A stretch of DNA of 64,000 nucleotides. It comes from CAUZIR01 sp965250195. GTDB lineage: Bacteria; Chloroflexota; Dehalococcoidia; Lucifugimonadales; UBA2962. A program made the position numbers and the translations under genes. Positions 54,889 through 61,923 of the stretch are shown here, in pieces. Every line of letters begins with the position of its first letter. Position 1 is the first letter of the stretch. Under the pieces are notes generated by a model. It had not been told where the DNA came from. It saw only the letters and a program-made list of their open reading frames with translations, and made no database searches. The stretch is taken from assembly GCA_965250195.1 (NCBI GenBank), contig OZ252295.1, positions 1,426,001 to 1,490,000 on the forward strand. The letters are read 5' to 3'.

Positions 54889-57800
54889 ATGGCCCAAGCG
54901 GGTAACGAGTTCAACGCGATACGAATCTCCCTGGCGTCTCCGGAGCAGATAAAGACCTGGTCGTATGGCGAGGTCACAAAGCCGGAGACCATTAACTACC
55001 GAACCCTGAGGCCGGAAAAAGACGGCCTGTTTTGCGAGCGCATTTTCGGCCCCACCAAGGACTGGGAGTGCTACTGCGGTAAGTACAAGAAAATCCGTTA
55101 CAAGGGAGTCATCTGCGACCGCTGCGGCGTTGAGGTGGCCCGGTCAAAGGTCCGTCGCGAGCGCATGGGTCACATCGCGCTGGCGGCACCGGTAGCTCAC
55201 ATCTGGTTTTCCAAGGGAACCCCGAGCAGGCTCGGGTTGTTGCTCGACCTGTCGCCCAGAAACCTGGAACGAGTGCTTTATTTTGCTCAGTACCTGGTCA
55301 CTGAGGTGGACGACGAGCAGCGAGTCGCCAAGATCGAAGCGCTGCAGGCACAGCTAGACGAGGGACTGGTTCAGATCGAAGAGATCGCCCAGGCCAAGCT
55401 GGAACAGCTTGCGTTGGAAACGGCCGAGTCCCAGAACAGCACCGAGGGCGCAGACGGCGAAAAGTCCGAACCCGAGCCGGAGCCTAAAAAGTCAAAGGCC
55501 AAGACCAAGGCCAAGGCGAAGGCCAAAAAGGCTGAAGCGGAACCCGACCCTGTCGAAGGGACGCCTGAGTTCGAGATCGCCAAAATCAACGCACAGCTCG
55601 AGCAAGATAAGACCGATCTAGAAGATGAACTGAAAGCCCTGATCGACGAGCTCGACGACATGAGCGTCGGCCAGTTGCTGCCCGAGTCACGGTTCCGCGA
55701 GATGAAGGACCGTCACAGCGATCTGTTCAAGGCCGGCATGGGTGCCGAGGCGGTCATTGATGTGCTTCAGGGGCTGGACCTGGACACGATGAGGAACAGG
55801 CTTCAGGACGAGATTAGCGGGACATCGGGCCAGCGCCGGAAAAAAGCTATCAAGACGCTCAGAGTGGTCGAGGCCTTCCGAAAGAGCGGTAACAAGCCCG
55901 ACTGGATGGTGTGGTCCGTGCTGCCCGTCCTGCCGCCGGAACTGAGGCCGATGGTCCAGCTGGACGGCGGCCGCTTCGCCACCAGCGACCTTAACGACCT
56001 GTATCGCAGAGTCATTAACCGGAACAACAGACTCAAGCGGCTCATCGAGTTGCAGGCCCCGGAGATCATCGTCCGCAACGAGAAGCGGATGCTTCAGGAG
56101 GCGGTAGACGCCCTGGTCGACAACGGTCGGCGCGGGCGGGCCGTGTCCGGCAGCCACAACCACAAGCTCAAGAGCCTGTCCGACCTGCTGCGAGGCAAGC
56201 AGGGCCGGTTCCGCCAAAACCTGCTGGGTAAACGAGTGGACTACTCGGGTCGTTCGGTAATTATTGTTGGCCCCACCCTCAAGTTGCATGAGTGTGGCTT
56301 GCCCAGGCGCATGGCGCTGGAGCTGTTTAAGCCGTTCGTCATGAACAAGCTAGTCGTCAAGGGCTACGCGCACAACATAAAGAGCGCCAAGCGGATGGCG
56401 GAGCGGGTCAGGCCCGAGGTCTGGGACATCCTCGAAGATGTCATCAAAGACCGGCCGGTACTTCTGAACCGTGCCCCGACACTGCACCGACTGGGCATAC
56501 AGGCCTTCAAGCCCGTGCTCATCGAGGGTAGTGCCATCCGCGTGCATCCCCTGGTTTGCACGGCGTTCAACGCCGACTTCGACGGGGACCAGATGGCGGT
56601 CCATGTACCTCTCTCCAAAGAGGCGGTGCTCGAGGCCAACAAGCTCATGCTCAGCACACTGAACATGCTGTCTCCCAGTTCGGGTGAGCCCACGGTTGCC
56701 CCCACACTCGACATGGTGTTGGGCTGTTACTACCTGACAATGACAGACGAAATGGAGAGTAAAGGCTCAGACCTCGTCTTCGGCAACGTCGAGGAGGCTC
56801 GCCTCGCTCTCGAACTCGGCCAGATAGGCCTTCGGTCGCCCATCAAAGTCAGAATTCCCGGGCAAATTGAAGTCAGGGAGGACGGTCTGGTGTCCGCGAC
56901 GAGCTTCGATCTCAACGGCGCGGCCGTCGACGCCGATGCAGCCAACGGGAACAAGAACGGTTCAGGCCAGATCATTGAGACCACGGCTGGCCGGATCATC
57001 ATCAACGAGATTATTCCTGACGAACTCGGCTTCTGGAACTTCGAGCTGGACAAGGGTGGGCTCAAAGACCTGGCCGCGGCCGCCTACAAATACCTTGGCA
57101 ACGAGAGGGCCGCGGAAATTCTGGATGCGGTCAAGGACCTGGGCTTCCACTACGCATCACGCTCGGGGACCACTATCGCCATCAACGATGTCGAGGTGTC
57201 AGACGAGAAGGCCGGCATCATTACCAAGGCCGAGAACAACGTAACGTTGCTCGAACAGCAGTACATGGATGGCCTGATCACCGAGAACGAGCGGTACCAA
57301 AACACCGTACAGATCTGGACGTCGGCCAACGACGAGCTGACCAAGGTCATTCAGACCAACCTGCGCAACTACGGCGGCATCTACCTGATGGCCACCTCGG
57401 GGGCGAAGGGAAACATCGCCCAGATCAAACAGATGGCCGGCATGCGTGGCCTGATGTCGGACCCGAAGGGGAGAATTATTGACCGCCCCATCAAGTCCAA
57501 CTTCCGCGAAGGTTTGTCGGTGCTGGAGTACTTCATCTCCACACACGGTGCGCGAAAGGGACTGGCCGACACGGCCCTGCGGACCGCCGACTCGGGCTAC
57601 CTGACGCGGCGTCTCATCGACGTAGCGCAAGAGATAACCGTCAGCATGGACGACTGCGGCACCGAGTCGGGCGCGTGGATCGAAGACGACCCGGAAATGG
57701 CGTTGGCGAGCGCATTCGCCGACAGCCTGCGCAGTCGGTTCGCCGCGCAGGCCGTGGCCGATCCGGCGACCGGGGAAATCCTGGTCGATGTGGGCGATGA

Positions 57801-59115
57801 ACTGGACGAGGAGGCCTCCGGCAGGTTGAAAATTGCGGGCGTCACCGGGGTGTTGGTTCGCTCCCCACTGTTCTGCGAGACGCCCAGGGGCGTTTGCCTG
57901 AAGTGCTACGGCATTCAGCTCGCCACCGGCGACCCGGTCATGCTGGGTGAGGCGGTGGGGATAATCGCAGCTCAAAGCATTGGCGAGCCTGGAACGCAGC
58001 TCACCATGCGCACGTTCCACACGGGCGGCATTGCCGGCGCCGACATCACCAGCGGCCTCCCTCGTGTGGAGGAGCTTTTCGAAGCGCGCGCCCCCAAGGG
58101 CGAGGCGATACTGTCGGAAATCGACGGTGATATTGAGCTAATGGAGGACGCCGAGGGTCGTACCATCCGCGTCACCAGCGTCGAGGAGTACACGGACGAG
58201 TATGCGATAGTGAAGGGTCAAAAGTTGCTCGTCGCCGATGGCGATGAGGTCGCTATTGGAACCCGCCTCGCAGGAGTCGAGGGCAAGAAGGGCGACGACG
58301 AAATCGCCCTCCAGCGTACCGATCTGATGGCCCGGGTATCCGGCAAGGTGAAGGTGATCGGGCGCAAAAAGAGCCCGGATGCAATAACCATCACCTGGAC
58401 CGACGAAGAGCAACGGGAGTACATAGTCCCGGCTGCCGCGCACATCATCGTTGCCTCGGAAGATCAGGTCATGGCGGGTCAGGCGTTGACCCAGGGTCCG
58501 AAAAACCCGCAGCAGATCCTGCGAATTCAGGGACGCGAGGCGGTCCAGCAGTACCTGATAGACGAGGTACAGGCCGTCTATCGTTCCCAGGGCGTGAAGA
58601 TTCACGACAAGCACATCGAGCTGATCACGGCGCAGATGCTGCGCAAGGTCAGGATTGAGTCGCCCGGAGACACCGAGCTGCTTCCCGGCGAATTGATTGA
58701 TCGCCGCAATTACGAAGAGGTCAACGTGGCCGTCCTCGCCGAGGGTGGAGAGCCGGCTGCGGCCAGCCCGGTGCTCCTCGGCATCACCAGGGCTTCGCTC
58801 AATATGGAGAGTTTCCTGGCGGCGGCGTCGTTCCAGGAGACCACCCGGGTACTGACGGAGGCATCGACAAACGGTCATGTGGACCACCTGCGTGGCCTCA
58901 AGGAGAACGTCATTATCGGTCGGCTCATCCCGGCCCGGTTGGACCAGTCTGCCGAGGGCAGAGCCAAACTTGGTCTGCCCAGTCTCAGTGACGTGCCCGA
59001 TCAGCCCGGCGTCTTCGTCGAAGACGGCTCCATCGGAGTGCTGGTGGGCTCAGACGATTCTGGGGATAACCCGTTCGTTGGGGACGGTCCACCGGAGGAA
59101 CTTCCCCAGCTTTAG
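54889..59115 (+). CDS. rpoC: DNA-directed RNA polymerase beta' subunit
   Basis: A 1408-residue beta' subunit. The first zinc site uses Cys61, Cys63, Cys76 and Cys79; the catalytic NADFDGD has Asp563, Asp565 and Asp567; the second zinc site is in the CETPRGVCLKC region. The bridge helix and trigger loop regions (GIIAAQSIGEPGTQLTMRTFHTGG, positions given within 57955-58030) are intact. Residues ~180-225 carry a low-complexity insert (EPEPEPKKSKAKTKAKAKA) in the clamp. Translation is likely coupled to rpoB (3-base gap). Confidence 0.97.
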   Translation: MAQAGNEFNAIRISLASPEQIKTWSYGEVTKPETINYRTLRPEKDGLFCERIFGPTKDWECYCGKYKKIRYKGVICDRCGVEVARSKVRRERMGHIALAAPVAHIWFSKGTPSRLGLLLDLSPRNLERVLYFAQYLVTEVDDEQRVAKIEALQAQLDEGLVQIEEIAQAKLEQLALETAESQNSTEGADGEKSEPEPEPKKSKAKTKAKAKAKKAEAEPDPVEGTPEFEIAKINAQLEQDKTDLEDELKALIDELDDMSVGQLLPESRFREMKDRHSDLFKAGMGAEAVIDVLQGLDLDTMRNRLQDEISGTSGQRRKKAIKTLRVVEAFRKSGNKPDWMVWSVLPVLPPELRPMVQLDGGRFATSDLNDLYRRVINRNNRLKRLIELQAPEIIVRNEKRMLQEAVDALVDNGRRGRAVSGSHNHKLKSLSDLLRGKQGRFRQNLLGKRVDYSGRSVIIVGPTLKLHECGLPRRMALELFKPFVMNKLVVKGYAHNIKSAKRMAERVRPEVWDILEDVIKDRPVLLNRAPTLHRLGIQAFKPVLIEGSAIRVHPLVCTAFNADFDGDQMAVHVPLSKEAVLEANKLMLSTLNMLSPSSGEPTVAPTLDMVLGCYYLTMTDEMESKGSDLVFGNVEEARLALELGQIGLRSPIKVRIPGQIEVREDGLVSATSFDLNGAAVDADAANGNKNGSGQIIETTAGRIIINEIIPDELGFWNFELDKGGLKDLAAAAYKYLGNERAAEILDAVKDLGFHYASRSGTTIAINDVEVSDEKAGIITKAENNVTLLEQQYMDGLITENERYQNTVQIWTSANDELTKVIQTNLRNYGGIYLMATSGAKGNIAQIKQMAGMRGLMSDPKGRIIDRPIKSNFREGLSVLEYFISTHGARKGLADTALRTADSGYLTRRLIDVAQEITVSMDDCGTESGAWIEDDPEMALASAFADSLRSRFAAQAVADPATGEILVDVGDELDEEASGRLKIAGVTGVLVRSPLFCETPRGVCLKCYGIQLATGDPVMLGEAVGIIAAQSIGEPGTQLTMRTFHTGGIAGADITSGLPRVEELFEARAPKGEAILSEIDGDIELMEDAEGRTIRVTSVEEYTDEYAIVKGQKLLVADGDEVAIGTRLAGVEGKKGDDEIALQRTDLMARVSGKVKVIGRKKSPDAITITWTDEEQREYIVPAAAHIIVASEDQVMAGQALTQGPKNPQQILRIQGREAVQQYLIDEVQAVYRSQGVKIHDKHIELITAQMLRKVRIESPGDTELLPGELIDRRNYEEVNVAVLAEGGEPAAASPVLLGITRASLNMESFLAAASFQETTRVLTEASTNGHVDHLRGLKENVIIGRLIPARLDQSAEGRAKLGLPSLSDVPDQPGVFVEDGSIGVLVGSDDSGDNPFVGDGPPEELPQL

Positions 59116-59140
59116 GCCAGTCCATACAGGCCCGGAAACC

Positions 59141-59169
59141 TTGATCGCCCGGCTGGCGGTTGATAAAAT
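59141..59169 (+). promoter_or_regulatory. Promoter of the tRNA-Val/tRNA-Asp pair
   Basis: TTGATC (59141-59146), 17 bases, TAAAAT (59164-59169) with a TGA extension. The first tRNA begins 31 bases after the -10. Confidence 0.7.
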
Positions 59170-59199
59170 TCACCCCTTCCCAACAGACGGGGCACAGGC

Positions 59200-59273
59200 G
59201 GGCGATTAGCTCAGTGGTTTAGAGCGCTGCGTTGACATCGCAGAGGTCACTGGTTCAAATCCAGTATCGCCCA
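59200..59273 (+). tRNA. tRNA-Val (anticodon GAC)
   Basis: Acceptor stem GGGCGAT/ATCGCCC, D-arm GCTC/GAGC, anticodon stem CTGCG/CGCAG with loop TTGACAT giving GAC, T-arm ACTGG-TTCAAAT-CCAGT and discriminator A. CCA is encoded (59274-59276). It reads GUC/GUU. Confidence 0.95.
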
Positions 59274-59368
59274 CCACTCGCCCGGCTTGTTCTGGCGGCG
59301 GTTGGCGGGCCGGGCCTTTACTGTGCCCTGCTAATCACCGAAAATAATATTAGTCTTCGCGCTGACGC

Positions 59369-59442
59369 GGCCCCGTGGTGTAGTGGCTTAACATACTGCC
59401 CTGTCAAGGCAGAGATCGCCGGTTCGAATCCGGTCGGGGTCG
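59369..59442 (+). tRNA. tRNA-Asp (anticodon GTC), likely attachment site of the following element
   Basis: Acceptor stem GGCCCCG/CGGGGTC (one G-T pair), anticodon stem CTGCC/GGCAG with loop CTGTCAA giving GTC, T-arm GCCGG-TTCGAAT-CCGGT and discriminator G. CCA is encoded (59443-59445). Everything to its right in the window looks like an integrated element. Confidence 0.95.
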
Positions 59443-59479
59443 CCACTAGCGCGGAAATTCTCCGCAGGAGTGGCTCGAC

Positions 59480-59863
59480 ATGCAGGCAGTTTCAGAAGGT
59501 CGGCTGGAGTTTCTTCCGGCGACCAGAACCCCCCGTTATGACTCCAAAATCTTTAGCCAGCTATGGTGGCGTGCCTTGCGCGAACGCAAGGGTCTTGTGG
59601 TGGTCCACCCGCTCGGCAAGAACGCGATTGTGCGGGTTGACATTGAGCCCACAGGCAGCCACCTCAGCCCCGAACAGGACTCCCGGGTCCACGCGGTCTG
59701 TGATGCCTATTTTCGCCAGCACGACTGTTTTAAAGGCCAGATATGGCTTTGGGAGATCACGTACTTTGCGCTCTGGCAGATGCGTGTCCGGCTGGAGGAT
59801 GTTGACTCCTTCGTCGCTGATGTCCAGGCCGCGATCGGCGCGGGGGAAGCGGCGTCATGGTAG
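59480..59863 (+). CDS. Unrecognised 127-residue protein, first gene after tRNA-Asp
   Basis: I do not recognise this protein. ATG 59480 has AGGAG ten bases upstream. It is soluble, Trp-rich (LWWRALRERKG, QIWLWEITYFALWQ) and mixed alpha/beta in appearance, with a Cys in AVCDAYFRQHDC. Its stop overlaps the next gene by seven bases, so it is co-translated with the HTH protein and may work with it. A longer frame at 59232 in another phase crosses the tRNA and was rejected. Confidence 0.65.
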   Translation: MQAVSEGRLEFLPATRTPRYDSKIFSQLWWRALRERKGLVVVHPLGKNAIVRVDIEPTGSHLSPEQDSRVHAVCDAYFRQHDCFKGQIWLWEITYFALWQMRVRLEDVDSFVADVQAAIGAGEAASW

Positions 59864-60438
59864 AGGCAACCCGAGCGGGCTATACTCCACAGGACGCGAA
59901 GTGGGTTAGGGCCATGGAGCGTACCGGACTCTCCGAACAGACCATCGACGAAGTGGTCGCAAAAACAGAACCGAATCCAGAGGACTTGGCCACAGTAAAT
60001 GAGGCGGCGAAAGAATTCGCGCTCAGTGCTAGCACTATCCATACATGGATACATGCAAACCACCTGTCGCGCCACGGCTTCCGACACACTGAGGCCGGCC
60101 GGCCGGCCCTCCTGGTCGACAAAACCGAAGTGGCAACCTTGAAGGCCAACCCGCCGAAGAATGGGCGCCCACGAAAAACCAACTTTCACTCGAAGCTGGA
60201 GGACCTTGTCACCCTCGATGCGGCCTCTGCGGACACCGACCTCAAAGTCGAGCGTATCTACGGATGGACCAAGCGTGGAATCTTGGCCATCCATGCACGA
60301 AAAAGGAGCCCCGCGCCTGGCGGTGGCATGATCCTAGTCGACATTAACGAAGTGCGGGCCCTCAAGGACAATCCGCCGAAGAATGGGCGCCCACGAAAAA
60401 CCAACTTTCACTATGGGATCACACTGATCCACAACTAA
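59857..60438 (+). CDS. Duplicated helix-turn-helix/GRPRK (AT-hook-like) protein
   Basis: A 193-residue protein made of a short N-terminal region and two copies of one ~74-residue module. Each copy has an excisionase/MerR-like helix-turn-helix (EAAKEFALSASTIHTWIHAN near residue 50; KVERIYGWTKRGILAIHARK near 130), a V-D-x-x-E-V segment and then the identical NPPKNGRPRKTNFH (98-111 and 172-185). GRPRK resembles an AT-hook. The protein is probably a DNA-binding regulator or directionality factor of the element; that is inferred. A clear terminator lies 47 bases after it. Confidence 0.75.
   Translation: MVEATRAGYTPQDAKWVRAMERTGLSEQTIDEVVAKTEPNPEDLATVNEAAKEFALSASTIHTWIHANHLSRHGFRHTEAGRPALLVDKTEVATLKANPPKNGRPRKTNFHSKLEDLVTLDAASADTDLKVERIYGWTKRGILAIHARKRSPAPGGGMILVDINEVRALKDNPPKNGRPRKTNFHYGITLIHN
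60151..60190 (+). repeat. 40-bp exact direct repeat, copy 1
   Basis: These 40 bases recur identically at 60373-60412, 222 bases (74 codons) downstream and in frame, inside the duplicated HTH/GRPRK gene. Confidence 0.95.
60373..60412 (+). repeat. 40-bp exact direct repeat, copy 2
   Basis: Second copy of the repeat at 60151-60190. The surrounding module sequences have diverged strongly, so the exact identity points to recent conversion or strong selection on these bases. Confidence 0.95.
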
Positions 60439-60484
60439 AAATCTTACCTTCTGCTTGACTTAGTTTCAAAGCTGAGTTTAGTCT

Positions 60485-60518
60485 AAGCACGTCCTGAGCT
60501 GGGGCGTGCTTTTTCTTT
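60485..60518 (+). terminator. Rho-independent terminator after the HTH/GRPRK gene
   Basis: AGCACG (60486-60491) and CGTGCT (60505-60510) pair, extended by CC/GG with a short loop, and run into TTTTTCTTT. It ends the first transcription unit of the element. A TTGACT box lies just upstream at 60455-60460. Confidence 0.75.
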
Positions 60519-60594
60519 GTCCGTTTTGTGACGATCCGGACAGTCTCTCCGTAGTCTCCCCAGCTCAGGTCCATCCAAATCGGAGGCCTACGAG

Positions 60595-60618
60595 ATGGAG
60601 CGGACGAAGTTACTGTGA
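60595..60618 (+). CDS. Seven-codon leader ORF coupled to the next gene
   Basis: ATG GAG CGG ACG AAG TTA CTG TGA (MERTKLL) is preceded at eight bases by CGGAGG (60581-60586), the only good ribosome site here. Its stop overlaps the GTG of the 114-residue gene (GTGA), so the larger gene may depend on reinitiation. The ORF is too short for certainty. Confidence 0.35.
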   Translation: MERTKLL

Positions 60619-60959
60619 GTCGCCTTGCAAGCGTTCTCCTGATCGACGAAGGGTCCTCTACCGAGGAAACCGCCCGGCGTATCAACGACGCGATCGCTAA
60701 GCTCGAAGGCGCCGGCTATCGCTTCCAGCAGGCGGCCCCGGTGAGCTACCCCAACCGACGATTCAACGCCGTCCGCTACCTAGTGGTAGGCCGCCGCCCC
60801 GAACCCGCTGACCAGGGCCCAGCCCCCAACTCCGCCACCGTTGTCAGCAACCTGGTCCGCGAGTTCATCAACAGCCCCGAGCTGCGCCGCATCATCGACG
60901 ACCGGGCCCGGAACATCATCCAGGCGTTTGCAGACAGGCTCGGGGTGCCGGCCGAATGA
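60615..60959 (+). CDS. Unrecognised 114-residue element protein
   Basis: I do not recognise this protein. It has an N-terminal alpha/beta half (LASVLLIDEGSSTEETARRI, then KLEGAGYRFQQA) and a helical C-terminal half (SNLVREFINSPELRRIIDDR). No membrane segment. The GTG start has no ribosome site of its own but overlaps a seven-codon leader ORF. ATGA joins it to the next small gene. It is probably an accessory gene of the element. Confidence 0.6.
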   Translation: MSRLASVLLIDEGSSTEETARRINDAIAKLEGAGYRFQQAAPVSYPNRRFNAVRYLVVGRRPEPADQGPAPNSATVVSNLVREFINSPELRRIIDDRARNIIQAFADRLGVPAE

Positions 60960-61165
60960 CTCGACGACGATGGCGAGCGTTCAGGCATTGGCTAGGCCAC
61001 CGAATCTCCGGGCCCTGCCCGACGTTCAGCGAGACCGTCGAGCTGCTGCGCCAGTGGCCAAAGGAGGACCCGGAGTCATGGGGTGGCCTCATGGCCCTCT
61101 TTGCCAGCACCCTCAAACCCAGTATCCAACAACGCAAAGACGCTAGCGACGGCCATGTTGAATAG
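60956..61165 (+). CDS. Small unrecognised basic protein (69 residues)
   Basis: The ATG overlaps the preceding stop (ATGA), the strongest reason to accept it. The N-terminus is basic (MTRRRWRAFRHWLGHR). No known domain is visible. Its last 90 bases overlap a better-looking minus-strand gene, so one of the two may not be real. Confidence 0.45.
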   Translation: MTRRRWRAFRHWLGHRISGPCPTFSETVELLRQWPKEDPESWGGLMALFASTLKPSIQQRKDASDGHVE

Positions 61166-61396
61166 TAGGCCAAGGCCCTCCACCGAGCGATCCACTTGCT
61201 CGGGGTCCGTAGGCTCGCCTCTCTGTTCCATCCAGTGGATCACCATGAGCCGAAATATCGGGCGGACCGCCTCCAGGCCCTCGTTCACCCGCCCGTCGGG
61301 ATTTTGGAAAAGGCGCCAGGACCTCTCCACCCACGGCACTTGGCCTGATTCCCACCGTTCCAATAGTTCCGCCCTCGTCAGGGCCTTTTCCACCAT
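61076..61396 (-). CDS. Unrecognised 106-residue element protein (minus strand)
   Basis: I do not recognise it. The ATG is preceded by GGAAAGGAA at six bases, a good ribosome site. The sequence is amphipathic helical (TRAELLERWESGQVPWVERS, EAVRPIFRLMVIHWMEQRGE) with a hydrophobic end (GLLFNMAVASVFALL). It is the only minus-strand gene in the element part and overlaps the 69-residue plus-strand gene by 90 bases. It could be a regulator or toxin-like protein; there is no direct evidence for either. Confidence 0.55.
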   Translation of the reverse strand: MVEKALTRAELLERWESGQVPWVERSWRLFQNPDGRVNEGLEAVRPIFRLMVIHWMEQRGEPTDPEQVDRSVEGLGLLFNMAVASVFALLDTGFEGAGKEGHEATP

Positions 61397-61529
61397 TCGG
61401 CTTCCTTTCCGCCGGCGCTATCACGCCGGCTCGGGAGTATTACAGCAACGGCCGCATCTTAGCCCGTCTGTGGCCTGAAAGGAGGTCTGTTCGGAGAGTC
61501 CGACTGCTAACCACAGCCATGTGTGCATG

Positions 61530-61610
61530 ACGTCCGTTTAGGCCTCCCCAGGCCCCCGCGACGGACGTTCATTTACCCAGCATGGGGGCCGGCCGACGGG
61601 CCCGGCCCCC
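61530..61610. repeat. Nested inverted repeats in a 230-base intergenic region
   Basis: ACGTCCGT (61530-61537) pairs with ACGGACGT (61561-61568) and encloses GGCCT-CCCC-AGGCC (61541-61554). Next to it GGGGGCCGG (61584-61592) pairs with CCGGCCCCC (61602-61610) around a nine-base loop. No T-run follows either. The region 61397-61626 has no convincing gene. It lies just before the replication genes and could be an origin, a regulatory region or a processed RNA structure. Confidence 0.5.
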
Positions 61611-61626
61611 CCTGCGAACAAGGCCT

Positions 61627-61923
61627 ATGACGATCACCACCGAACAGGTTGAACAACTCCAGGAGCGCGAGGCTCGCGCCGTCTTGGTGCCGTTGAGCGA
61701 GCAACACGAGGCCGCCCACATCTTGCTCCGCGACGGAGGGCCGGTAGGCGCCTGCGGCAAACACGTCTTCGATTCGTCGATAGCCCTCGTTGAGATCCCG
61801 AACCCAGCTCACAAGGTCTGCTATTCGTGCTGGCGAAATATCTTCGCTGCCGGGGAACGGGATCGACCGAAAGCCGGGCACGGCACGGCCACGACGACCG
61901 GCGATTGGGCGTTTAAGACTTGA
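61627..61923 (+). CDS. Small zinc-ribbon-like protein (98 residues)
   Basis: The protein has an N-terminal helical part (TTEQVEQLQEREARAVLVPL) and a likely zinc site made of ACGKHVFDSS and VCYSCWRNI, i.e. C-x2-H and C-x2-C about 27 residues apart. This layout is common in small proteins of actinobacterial and other phages whose role is unknown. ATG 61627 has AAGG upstream; the frame extends to 61582. The stop overlaps the primase start (TTGA), so it is co-translated with it. Confidence 0.6.
   Translation: MTITTEQVEQLQEREARAVLVPLSEQHEAAHILLRDGGPVGACGKHVFDSSIALVEIPNPAHKVCYSCWRNIFAAGERDRPKAGHGTATTTGDWAFKT

Noticed and set aside
59232..59909. 225-codon frame across tRNA-Asp
   Set aside because: It runs through the tRNA and overlaps a gene with a proper ribosome site in another phase.
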